Positions 34,422-41,908 of a stretch of DNA of 64,000 bases are shown here, in pieces. Where the stretch lies: the NCBI RefSeq assembly GCF_001191005.1, contig NZ_CP012201.1:5828001-5892000 (forward strand). Reading direction: 5' to 3'. Both the position numbers and the translations under genes were made by a program. Source of the stretch: Massilia sp. NR 4-1 (GTDB taxonomy: Bacteria > Pseudomonadota > Gammaproteobacteria > Burkholderiales > Burkholderiaceae_D). Numbering within the stretch: position 1 is the stretch's first letter; each line of letters starts with the position of its first letter. The notes under the pieces were generated by a model. The model did no database searches and was not told the DNA's origin. It saw nothing but the letters and a program-made list of their open reading frames with translations.

Positions 34422-35501
34422 ATGGTCAACGGCTATTCCGAGATTGTTAAAGCTGCAATCTCCAATCAACACGGACGCTATCTCTATCCCGGCCCGGCGC
34501 CGTCCGAGCCGCCCTTCGCCCATCGCCATTTTTCCGTCGCCAGCGAAAAGACCGAACTGCAAAGACTGGCCTGGCGCGACTATGTGGGCCGCAGCATGGA
34601 TGCGCCGCTGTCGCGCGCCCATCTGGCCGCCGGATTTCAGGCCCAGGTGGACAGCTATGTGCTGAAGGATATGGTGTACATGGATTGCCGCACCGATCCG
34701 GTCTCGCAGATCCGCACCGCGGCGCGCATCTCCACCGACAGCATCCGCGACTACGTCTTCCATGTGGCGGTGGAAGGCATCATCGAAACCGCGACGACGG
34801 CAGGCGGCAGCGGCAAGGCGACCCAGTTCATTCCCGGCATCCTGGCATTGGATATGGGCCAGCCTTTTCATATGGAGCGGCCAACGTATGCCCACCTGCT
34901 GGCCTTCTTCCTGCCGCGCGCCATGGTGGAAGCGGCGCTTCCCGATGCGGAGGCGATCCACGGCCGCGTCATCAGCTACAGCTCACCGCTCACGCGCTTG
35001 ATCTTCGGCCATCTGCTGGCGCTGTGCCGCAGCCTGCCCACGCTCGATGAACGCGAAGTGGCGCAGACCATCCGCAACTGCGCGCACCTGATCTTGGCCG
35101 CATTCGGCAAGCAGCAGCGCCTGAGCGGACAGGCGCGCGCCGCCGCCAGGTCCGTGCTGCTGGCGCAAGTGCGCAGCCATGTGCAAGCCAATCTGCATAT
35201 GAAGGAGCTGACGCCGGACAGCGTGCAGCAGGCGTTTCGTCTACCGCGTCCCACGCTTTACCGCATGTTTGAAGCGGAAGGCGGATTGGGTACCTATATC
35301 CGCAATCTGCGTCTGCGCGAGGCGGCCAATGAGCTGGTGCAGTTCCCGCATCTGCCGGTGGCGGCGGTCGCCTACGGCCTATGCTTCAACAGCGCCTCCG
35401 ACTTCACGCGCGCCTTCCGCCGTGCCTACGGCAGCTCGCCGCAGGACTTCCGCGCCATGTCGCTGGATATGCGCTATCTGGAATCGATACACCGCAGCTG
35501 A
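34422..35501 (+). CDS. AraC family transcriptional regulator
   Basis: 359-residue regulator. The N-terminal ~200 residues form an AraC-binding-like-2 sensor (KTELQRLAWRDYVGRSMDAPLSR...). The C-terminal HTH pair spans ~250-355 (FRLPRPTLYRMFEAEGGLGTYIRNLRLREAANELV; VAAVAYGLCFNSASDFTRAFRRAYGSSPQDFR). Family length is normal. It is divergent from the large lipoprotein gene, its most likely target. No obvious Shine-Dalgarno precedes the ATG at 34422, so the start is tentative. Confidence 0.9.
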   Translation: MVNGYSEIVKAAISNQHGRYLYPGPAPSEPPFAHRHFSVASEKTELQRLAWRDYVGRSMDAPLSRAHLAAGFQAQVDSYVLKDMVYMDCRTDPVSQIRTAARISTDSIRDYVFHVAVEGIIETATTAGGSGKATQFIPGILALDMGQPFHMERPTYAHLLAFFLPRAMVEAALPDAEAIHGRVISYSSPLTRLIFGHLLALCRSLPTLDEREVAQTIRNCAHLILAAFGKQQRLSGQARAAARSVLLAQVRSHVQANLHMKELTPDSVQQAFRLPRPTLYRMFEAEGGLGTYIRNLRLREAANELVQFPHLPVAAVAYGLCFNSASDFTRAFRRAYGSSPQDFRAMSLDMRYLESIHRS

Positions 35502-35580
35502 AGCGAGTGTTGCCATTGCGGCATAAGAGCGCACGCTCATCCCAGGAGGGGAGGGGGGATAGAAGAAGGTCTTTGGGATT

Positions 35581-36513
35581 TCAGCTCCGATTAATCAAGC
35601 CGCTTACCCGGCTGAGCGCGCGTCTAACAATGCCTGGACTCGGCTGGACCGCCAAATCGGATTCACCTGCCTCCTCGCTAACCTGTGCTGGCGTGTTGTC
35701 TTCCTCAACCATCCCATGATGATAGTTGGCTCGAAACTCTGCAAGTTGTGCCTCATTGAATGCGCAAACGATATTTGGAAAGCGCATATGCAATATGTGG
35801 TGGTACATAACTGCATAACTTTCGTCCAAGGAATGCAGATCAAGATAACGATCCCCGTCCACCGCGTAGAGTAAAGGGAAAGTCGAACGCAGCTGGTCGA
35901 AAAAATCGGGCACAGAGGTCCGCTGAAACGCATTCAAGCACCAATGATTCAGCTCTAGAATCACGATCGGTTGAAACCGCTGCAGCGACATCGCCCCACC
36001 ACGCAAGACGTGGCCCTCGAACCCTTCTACATCGATTTTCACGAAATCCAGTCCGCGTAATCCGAGGGAGCTAACGGTATCATCGAGTGTGCGGATTTGA
36101 ATCTGCTCGCTCAAGTGGTCGGCATTCGCCTTTTCGAGATTAGAGACAAAGGCACCTGATCGGTTATTTGCCGCAAAGGTGATTGTAGTTATAGCGGCTT
36201 CCGCACCGAACCCGAAATTATGCAGAGTTACATTGGCTCCAGCGTTGTGTGCCACATTCTCTTTTAGGTAGCGGAATGTGCTGGGTGAAGGTTCAAAAGC
36301 ATGGACTTCACCACAAATCTCGCTGAAGAGTATGGCTGTGCATCCAATGTTTGCACCTACATCAAGGACAATTGCCCGATTTTTTGCCACGGCCCGGAAC
36401 AGATTTACCATATGCGGCTCGAAGTCACCGCATATGTGCTCAAGATAATCATCATCCGAGCTCATGTGACACACCTGGTTGCCTATCCTTACACTTACTT
36501 TCCGAGTATTCAT
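35581..36513 (-). CDS. FkbM family methyltransferase
   Basis: 310-residue SAM-dependent methyltransferase of the FkbM type. SAM-binding motif LDVGANIGCTAILFSE (~residues 50-65), acidic HAFEPSPSTF, and the family hallmark DFVKIDVEGFEGHVLRGG (~155-172). FkbM enzymes O-methylate sugars or polyketides, often in surface polysaccharide loci, but no glycan genes lie beside it. Base composition is AT-richer than all neighbours and continues into the upstream noncoding stretch, which suggests acquisition by transfer. Confidence 0.9.
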   Translation of the reverse strand: MNTRKVSVRIGNQVCHMSSDDDYLEHICGDFEPHMVNLFRAVAKNRAIVLDVGANIGCTAILFSEICGEVHAFEPSPSTFRYLKENVAHNAGANVTLHNFGFGAEAAITTITFAANNRSGAFVSNLEKANADHLSEQIQIRTLDDTVSSLGLRGLDFVKIDVEGFEGHVLRGGAMSLQRFQPIVILELNHWCLNAFQRTSVPDFFDQLRSTFPLLYAVDGDRYLDLHSLDESYAVMYHHILHMRFPNIVCAFNEAQLAEFRANYHHGMVEEDNTPAQVSEEAGESDLAVQPSPGIVRRALSRVSGLINRS

Positions 36514-36965
36514 CTTGATACTGCTCCGGAAATTATATGGAAGTTAATATTAGCATGCGTATCATCAGGCTCGGCTGAAAAGTTGTGTATTACAGCTTAT
36601 TGTGTTTCCAATGAGAATTGTTGTTTTCATGGAAGCCGCGAGGCGCTATGATTTTTTTCGAGATGTTTTAATGCAAGGGAAATGGATATGCGGGATGCTT
36701 TAGACCGGATTAGAGGAATTTTCATCGCGGATTTTTAAGGATGGATGTAATTTCTGGAGTGAAATAAATATTGAAAAATCACCTATCCGGGGAGAGGCTT
36801 ATATCCATTCGGCGTCTGACAGTGCTTGCGGTTCGTCTATATGCGGAAAGGGAGCTGCGCACATGGCTGATTTGAAATGGATGCGATTTGCCGGGCAGGC
36901 GCAGAGGCGGGAAGCTCAAGGGCCTGTTTTTGAAGGGCCAATCCCTGTGCGGGTGTTCAGAAAAC
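36514..36965. other. AT-rich stretch without a recognised gene
   Basis: About 450 bp between the FkbM gene and tRNA-Lys. Composition is clearly lower in GC than the surroundings up to ~36800. No coding pattern, recognisable RNA or terminator was found before the tRNA terminator at 36966. It may be the remainder of a transferred segment. Confidence 0.5.
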
Positions 36966-36995
36966 AAAAACGCCAACCCGAAGGTTGGCGTTTTT
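36966..36995 (-). terminator. Intrinsic terminator of tRNA-Lys
   Basis: Perfect 13-bp stem AAAAACGCCAACC / GGTTGGCGTTTTT with loop CGAA, 10 bp downstream of the tRNA 3' end in the minus direction. Confidence 0.92.
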
Positions 36996-37005
36996 GTTGT
37001 ATTCG

Positions 37006-37081
37006 TGGTAGGCCGTGCGGGATTCGAACCTGCGACCAACGGATTAAAAGTCCGCTGCTCTACCAGCTGAGCTAACGACCC
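37006..37081 (-). tRNA. tRNA-Lys (anticodon UUU)
   Basis: 76-nt tRNA on the minus strand with encoded CCA. D-loop AGCTCAGCTGGTAGAGC, anticodon loop CTTTTAA, and T-loop TTCGAAT are canonical. The acceptor stem pairs with two wobbles (G1-U72, U4-G69). The T-stem GCAGG/CCCGC has an A-C mismatch at 51-63. A TATAAT promoter and a strong terminator flank it, so it is most likely functional despite the mismatch. Confidence 0.95.
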
Positions 37082-37093
37082 GAAAGAGGCCGT

Positions 37094-37123
37094 ATTATAT
37101 ACAAGCCCAAGGCCGTCTGCCAA
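37094..37123 (-). promoter_or_regulatory. tRNA-Lys promoter
   Basis: On the minus strand: TTGGCA (37118-37123), 18-bp spacer, TATAAT (37094-37099), 12 bp before the mature tRNA 5' end. Confidence 0.75.
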
Positions 37124-37153
37124 GAGGCTTTTCATAAAAATGTCATATACCGC

Positions 37154-38923
37154 TCAGACCAGGGCGGCGGTCACTTTCAGCACCTCGTCCACCGTGGTAG
37201 CGCCGTCCTGCACTTTGTAGGCGCCGGCCACGCGCAGCGGTTTCATGCCGTCGGCGATGGCTTGCCTGCGCAGGGCAGCCAGCTCGGTTTCTTCCTGCAC
37301 CAGCTGGTTGAAGCTTTCCGTCACCGTCAGCAGCTCGTAGATGCCGGTGCGGCCGCGATAGCCGGTCTGGCGGCATTCTGGGCAGCCCACGGGACGGTAG
37401 ACCTTATCCGGCTTGGGGATGTTCCATGCGCCGCCCAGGCCGCGCCACAGATCGTCGGCGATTTCGCCATCGTCGCTCTTGCAGTCCACGCACAGCGTGC
37501 GCACCAGGCGCTGGGCCATGATGCCGATCAGCGTCGCTTCCAGCAGGTAGTAGGGCACGCCGAGTTCCAGCAGGCGCATCACGGCCGATGGCGCGTCGTT
37601 GGTGTGCAGGGTCGATAGCACCAGATGGCCCGTCAGCGCGGCCTGGATCGCCATTTCGGCTGTGGCCAGATCGCGGATCTCGCCCACCATGATGATGTCC
37701 GGGTCCTGCCGCATCAGGGCGCGCACGCCATCCGCAAAGGAGAGGTCGATGCCCGGCTGGACCTGCATCTGGTTGAAGGAGGCTTCCACCATCTCGATCG
37801 GGTCTTCCACCGTGCAGACATTGACCTCCGACGTCGCCAGCGCTTTCAGCGTGGTGTATAGCGTGGTGGTTTTGCCTGAACCTGTAGGGCCGGTGACGAG
37901 GATGATGCCGTGCGGGCGGTTGGTCAGCGCGTCCCAGCGCGCCGCATCGTCGGGCGGGAAGCCCAGCTCCGGCAAGGTCTTGACCACCACGTCGGGATCG
38001 AAGATGCGCATCACCAGCTTCTCGCCGAAGGCGGTGGGCAGGGTGGACAGGCGCAGCTCGATTTCCTGTCCGCCCGCCGTGCGCGTTTTGATGCGGCCAT
38101 CCTGCGGCCGCCTTTTCTCGATCACGTCCATGCGGCCCAGCAGCTTGATGCGCGCCGTCATGGCGATCATCACCACAGCAGGTACCTGGTAGACCTGGTG
38201 CAGCACGCCGTCGATGCGGAAGCGGATGGTGCCGATATCGCGCTTGGGTTCCAGGTGAATGTCCGAGGCGCGCTGCTCGAAGGCGTACTGCCACAGCCAG
38301 TCCACGATATTGATCACATGCTGGTCGTTGGCGTCGACCTGCTTGTTGGTCTTGCCCATCTCCACCAGCTGCTCGAAGTTATTGCGCAGGGCCAGATCCT
38401 GGCCGGTGGATTTATTCGCCTTCTTGATCGACTTGGCGAGGCTGAAGAACTGCGCCGTGTACTGGGCGATATCGAGCGGATTGGCGATCACGCGGCGGAT
38501 CACGCGGCGCGCCACCTTGGCGATTTCCGTTTCCCACTCCAGTGCGAAAGGATCGGCGGTGGCCACCACCAGCGTATCCATATTCATTTCGACCGGCAGG
38601 ATATTGAAGCGCGCCGCGTAACTGGCCGACATCACATCGGCCACGCGGGTGAAATCGATCTTGAGCGGATCGATGCGGTAGAAGGGCAGGTGGACGCGGT
38701 TGGCCAGCCACTCGGTGAGCAGGTCGAGCGTGAGCAGCTTGTGCGGCGGCTGGTGCGAGAGCAGCTTGCAGTGCGCCACGGCGCACAGGGGATGCATGGA
38801 GCCGGCCGTGTTTTTCAGGATGGCCTGGGCCTGCGCGTAATAGGATTTGGCCTGGGATTTCTCCACCAAGCCATCCGCCAGCAGCCAGCTGAAAATCTGT
38901 TGCAGATCAAGCGCTTTGCTCAT
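37154..38923 (-). CDS. GspE/PilB-type secretion/pilus assembly ATPase, unlinked to other system genes
   Basis: 589-residue hexameric assembly ATPase. N-terminal GspE-N domain (~60-165), then the motor with Walker A GPTGSGKTTT (345-352), Asp box, Walker B region DPDIIMVGEIRD (407-418) and His box. The tetracysteine zinc site of GspE/PilB is complete (Cys478, Cys481, Cys514, Cys517). No gspD, pilin or inner-membrane platform genes are near. It could power a type II or type IV pilus system encoded elsewhere. A spermidine-synthase-like gene lies 45 bp upstream. Confidence 0.92.
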   Translation of the reverse strand: MSKALDLQQIFSWLLADGLVEKSQAKSYYAQAQAILKNTAGSMHPLCAVAHCKLLSHQPPHKLLTLDLLTEWLANRVHLPFYRIDPLKIDFTRVADVMSASYAARFNILPVEMNMDTLVVATADPFALEWETEIAKVARRVIRRVIANPLDIAQYTAQFFSLAKSIKKANKSTGQDLALRNNFEQLVEMGKTNKQVDANDQHVINIVDWLWQYAFEQRASDIHLEPKRDIGTIRFRIDGVLHQVYQVPAVVMIAMTARIKLLGRMDVIEKRRPQDGRIKTRTAGGQEIELRLSTLPTAFGEKLVMRIFDPDVVVKTLPELGFPPDDAARWDALTNRPHGIILVTGPTGSGKTTTLYTTLKALATSEVNVCTVEDPIEMVEASFNQMQVQPGIDLSFADGVRALMRQDPDIIMVGEIRDLATAEMAIQAALTGHLVLSTLHTNDAPSAVMRLLELGVPYYLLEATLIGIMAQRLVRTLCVDCKSDDGEIADDLWRGLGGAWNIPKPDKVYRPVGCPECRQTGYRGRTGIYELLTVTESFNQLVQEETELAALRRQAIADGMKPLRVAGAYKVQDGATTVDEVLKVTAALV

Positions 38924-38968
38924 GGCGTTTTCCTCTGGCGTTTTCAGCTGCTGGCGATGGCGGCGGAA

Positions 38969-39754
38969 CTAGCTTTGCTGCTGCTGCAATCCTTTGACCC
39001 AGGATTTGGCGGGCAGCTTGGTCTCGGCCACGATCTGCGCGGCGCGCGCCGTCAATGCCTCGTAATCGATCTGGCGGGCGCGCTTGAAGGCGATGGCCAC
39101 CACATTGCCGTCATGGACCTGGGGCAGGCACAGTACCTGGTCGAAGGCGAACTTCATCGCCTTCAGATTCTTCGCATAACTCGGATGGTCGCCGAACAGA
39201 TTCACCGTCATGATGCCATCGTCGTTCAGGCAGGCGGCGCAAGCCTTGTAGAAGTCAGGCGTATCGAGCACGGGACCGCGCGCCGTGGCATCGTACAGGT
39301 CGACCTGCAGCGCATCGAGCGTGCCGTGGCGTGCCGCATCGCCGACGAAATCGAGGGCGTCCATCTCCAGCACCTGTAGGCGCGCATCGTTCTCCGGCAG
39401 CTTGAACATCGAAGCGCAGATCGCGATCACCGACGGATTCAGCTCCACCGCCGTGACCTCGGCCTGCGGGAACTGCTTGTAGCAGAACTTGGTCAGCGTC
39501 GCCGTGCCCAGGCCCAGCTGGACGATGCGCTGCGGCACTGCAATCCACAGCATCCACGCCATCATCTGCTGGGCGTACTCCAGCTCCGGCCAGTCCGGCT
39601 TGCGGATGCGCATGGCGCCCTGCACCCACTCGGTGCCGAAGTGCAGATAGCGCACGCCATCCTGCTCCGACAGCGTGACAGGGGCGTACTTCGGCTTGCG
39701 CGTCGCCGGACGCGAAGATTCTTCTTTTTCGATGGATTTGCGTTTGATAAGCAT
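38969..39754 (-). CDS. Spermidine synthase-like (class I methyltransferase-fold) protein
   Basis: 261-residue protein with the polyamine-aminopropyltransferase/spermine synthase fold: IVQLGLGTATLTKFCYKQFP (nucleotide loop), VTAVELNPSVIAICASMF, and DALQVDLYDATARGP. The aminopropyltransferase signature GG-D-G is absent (LGLGTAT instead), so it may be a methyltransferase-like relative, common in betaproteobacteria. The start at 39754 is chosen over a longer frame to 40015 that overlaps the next gene. A TTGCTT/GATAAT promoter lies upstream. Confidence 0.8.
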   Translation of the reverse strand: MLIKRKSIEKEESSRPATRKPKYAPVTLSEQDGVRYLHFGTEWVQGAMRIRKPDWPELEYAQQMMAWMLWIAVPQRIVQLGLGTATLTKFCYKQFPQAEVTAVELNPSVIAICASMFKLPENDARLQVLEMDALDFVGDAARHGTLDALQVDLYDATARGPVLDTPDFYKACAACLNDDGIMTVNLFGDHPSYAKNLKAMKFAFDQVLCLPQVHDGNVVAIAFKRARQIDYEALTARAAQIVAETKLPAKSWVKGLQQQQS

Positions 39755-39779
39755 AAGAGAAGCCTGAATTGATCGGCCA

Positions 39780-39809
39780 ATTATCCCGCGCCGGCTTACC
39801 GCAAAGCAA
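39780..39809 (-). promoter_or_regulatory. Putative promoter of the spermidine synthase-like gene
   Basis: Minus strand: TTGCTT (39804-39809), 18-bp spacer, GATAAT (39780-39785), about 26 bp before the ATG. Confidence 0.45.
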
Positions 39810-39823
39810 GCTGATGACGCAAA

Positions 39824-39846
39824 AAAGCCGGCCTGAAGCCGGCTTT
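39824..39846. terminator. Intrinsic terminator after the glycine-zipper gene
   Basis: Stem AAAGCCGGC / GCCGGCTTT with loop CTGAA. On the minus strand it is followed by a T-tract, fitting the gene ending at 39868. Confidence 0.85.
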
Positions 39847-39867
39847 GGTACAGCGCGGGGCGCTGGT

Positions 39868-40377
39868 TTACTGCTGCATCGGCTCGACGGACACGCGCAG
39901 GCGCACGCGCTGGCCCGGGTCGTAGGACATGATGCTGGTGTAGTTGCGGCCGCGGTAGTCGTACACGACTTCGTAACCGTTGGCGCGCGATTCCCAGTGG
40001 TCGACGGTGCGGCACTGTTTCACGGCTTGCTCGGTCACGCCGGCCGGCTGGGCGTTCTGGTTGTCGATACGGTCGCCGACCACGGCGCCGGCAATCGCGC
40101 CGGCGGCGGTGGCGGCGGTGCGGCCGTTGCCGCCGCCGACTTGGCTGCCCAGCAGGGCGCCGGCGACGCCGCCGATGATGGAGCCACCGACGCTACGCTG
40201 CTGCGGCTGCTGGACCTGCACGTATTCGGTGCGGCATTCCTGGCGCGGACGGTTCACTTGTTCCATTTGCGGGGTCACGCGGATTACGCGGCCGAACTCT
40301 TCGAAGTCGGCGGCTTGTGCCAGCGGCAGGGCGCTCAGGCACAGGGCGGACACCATCAGTTTCGCTTGCAAGTTCAT
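39868..40377 (-). CDS. Exported glycine-zipper 2TM-domain protein
   Basis: 169-residue envelope protein with a signal peptide (ending AQAA, ~residue 22) and a glycine zipper (residues ~62-103, GGSIIGGVAGALLGSQVGGGNGRTAATAAGAIAGAVVGD), as in SlyB/Rickettsia 17-kDa-like proteins that insert in membranes. A C-terminal domain with CRTVDHWESRANGYEVVYDYRGR is typical of the betaproteobacterial members. GAGG precedes the ATG. Likely role: outer-membrane integrity. Terminator downstream. Confidence 0.88.
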   Translation of the reverse strand: MNLQAKLMVSALCLSALPLAQAADFEEFGRVIRVTPQMEQVNRPRQECRTEYVQVQQPQQRSVGGSIIGGVAGALLGSQVGGGNGRTAATAAGAIAGAVVGDRIDNQNAQPAGVTEQAVKQCRTVDHWESRANGYEVVYDYRGRNYTSIMSYDPGQRVRLRVSVEPMQQ

Positions 40378-40792
40378 AGGGTACCTCGTTCTGGGTTATG
40401 TGTTGGATGCTGCAATTTGCGGCAGTTCTCTGTGTATTTGGAATTGCACACGCTTATGGTAACGCCTGCAAGCGACAAAAAACGAGCCGCATGGCAACAA
40501 ATTGTAACCTTCTGGCGGCGTGGGGCGAGGCGGGCGCTGTGTCTGCCGGGGCCATCTTAAAATGGCTTTAATATGTTCTGTTTTTAACAAAACTTGCGTA
40601 AGACATCATATACGTGTTGATTCATAGTGTACAACACGCTACCCTAATAGCCGTATGGGATCAGATTGACAGAGAGAAATGCGACTTCCAGTACTGTTCG
40701 CGCCTTGACCCGCCAGCAGTGCCAAAGTGTATAGGTGTAATCACTATAGCAAAAAGCAGAAACCGTACATAACAGGTCGATTTGAGGGAAAA
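40378..40792. other. Intergenic region upstream of the barstar-family gene
   Basis: 415 bp without a recognised gene. It contains an inverted repeat (CGTGTTG at 40613-40619, CAACACG at 40632-40638), a TTGACA at 40666 without a good -10, and a TTGACC at 40705 with a weak TGTATA 17 bp downstream. It is AT-richer than average. No RNA family recognised. Confidence 0.45.
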
Positions 40793-41191
40793 ATGAGTTT
40801 GTTGATAACTGTGCCGCCCAATCTTGTCCAGTCGATTCGCGCCTTCCGGGTGCTTGAATTGCAAGAGGAAGCGGCGCGTCTGGGGCAGCATTTTTTGTAT
40901 GCGCACTGTAATGCCGGCCTGACCAAGCAGCAAGTACTGGGCATCATCGCCGAATCGTTTCACTTTCCGAAGCCCTGCGGTAAAAATTTCGACGCCCTGC
41001 GCGCCACGCTGACCGATACCCTGCACGCGGCCGGCCCCCAGCCGGGCTTTCTGACGGTGCTGGAGCAATTGCCCAATACGCAAAAATTCGACCGCGAAGC
41101 GCGCGAAACCCTGCTCGACGTGTTCCGCGACGCCGCCGACTACTGGGCCGAGAAAAAAGTGCCGTTCCGCGTGTTCTATTCCTTCGAATAG
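40793..41191 (+). CDS. Barstar family protein (ribonuclease inhibitor-like)
   Basis: 132-residue protein of the barstar fold, which inhibits barnase-type RNases through an acidic helix. The family pattern FHFPKPCGKNFDALRATLTD (~residues 60-79) is clear; the usual FPxYYGxNWDALxDxL is seen in variant form, and the acidic C-terminal region is present. No barnase-like gene lies beside it, so it is an orphan inhibitor or has another partner. The ATG at 40793 follows GAGGGAA. Confidence 0.85.
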   Translation: MSLLITVPPNLVQSIRAFRVLELQEEAARLGQHFLYAHCNAGLTKQQVLGIIAESFHFPKPCGKNFDALRATLTDTLHAAGPQPGFLTVLEQLPNTQKFDREARETLLDVFRDAADYWAEKKVPFRVFYSFE

Positions 41192-41245
41192 CCCGGCCCG
41201 CCTAGCTTTGCCTCCTGCTGCGCCGCAGCAAAATCAGCGTCTTTC

Positions 41246-41274
41246 TTGGTTCGCTCAGCCGTAGCGGGTACAAT
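41246..41274 (+). promoter_or_regulatory. Promoter of purN, predicting a leaderless mRNA
   Basis: TTGGTT (41246-41251), 17-bp spacer, TACAAT (41269-41274). The start site would fall at about 41281-41282, at the purN ATG itself, which lacks a Shine-Dalgarno. Confidence 0.6.
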
Positions 41275-41281
41275 GGCGGCC

Positions 41282-41896
41282 ATGAAAAATATCGTCATCC
41301 TCATTTCTGGCCGCGGCAGCAATATGGAAGCCGTAGTGCGCGCCGCCCAGGCCGAGCAGTGGCCCGCCCGCATCGCCGCCGTCATCAGCAACAAGGCCGA
41401 TGCCAAAGGCCTGGAGTTCGCCGCCAGCCATGGGATTGCGACCGCCGTCGTCGCCAACAAGGATTATCCGAGCCGGGAAGCTTTCGATGCCGCGCTGCAA
41501 AGCGTGATCGACGGCTATGCGCCGGACCTGGTGGTGCTGGCCGGCTTCATGCGCATTCTGACGCCGGGCTTTACCGCCCATTACGCCGGCCGCATGCTGA
41601 ATATTCATCCCTCGCTGTTGCCGCTGTTCCCCGGTCTGCACACGCACGAACAGGCGCTGGCCTCGGGCCTGGCCCAGCATGGCGCCACCGTGCACTTCGT
41701 TACCGCCGAGCTGGACCACGGTCCCATGGTCGACCAGGTGGCGGTGCCGATTTTGCCGGGCGACACGGCCGACACGCTCGCCGCCCGCGTGCTGGAGCAG
41801 GAGCACAAGCTCTATCCGCGCGCCATCCGCTGGTTTATCGAAGGTAGACTGACGGTTGAGGACGGCAAGGTCCACGTGGACCACACAACCCATTAA
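41282..41896 (+). CDS. purN: Phosphoribosylglycinamide formyltransferase
   Basis: 204-residue GAR transformylase, which uses 10-formyl-THF in the third step of purine synthesis. Motifs: ISGRGSNMEA (N-terminal loop), the catalytic Asn/His/Asp set in MLNIHPSLLPLFPGLHTHEQAL and VTAELDHGPMV. Length is normal. The ATG at 41282 is preferred (a frame from 41246 exists), and the promoter -10 is 7 nt before it. The RsmB-like methyltransferase gene follows 12 bp downstream, probably co-transcribed. folD at 851 supplies the same folate pool. Confidence 0.97.
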   Translation: MKNIVILISGRGSNMEAVVRAAQAEQWPARIAAVISNKADAKGLEFAASHGIATAVVANKDYPSREAFDAALQSVIDGYAPDLVVLAGFMRILTPGFTAHYAGRMLNIHPSLLPLFPGLHTHEQALASGLAQHGATVHFVTAELDHGPMVDQVAVPILPGDTADTLAARVLEQEHKLYPRAIRWFIEGRLTVEDGKVHVDHTTH

Positions 41897-41908
41897 CCAA
41901 GGATTTAC

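Noticed and set aside
36301..36651. 116-codon plus-strand frame
   Set aside because: It lies opposite the FkbM methyltransferase 5' end and an AT-rich noncoding stretch; no start signal or motif.
35502..37081. tRNA-integrated mobile island with att sites
   Set aside because: No integrase, and no repeat of the tRNA 3' end was found by eye within the AT-rich segment.
36779..37135. 118-codon minus-strand frame containing LAQLVEQRTFNP
   Set aside because: This is the well-known false protein produced by translating a tRNA gene; it lies over tRNA-Lys.
40661..41083. 140-codon minus-strand frame
   Set aside because: Antisense to the barstar gene, which has a family match and a strong ribosome site.
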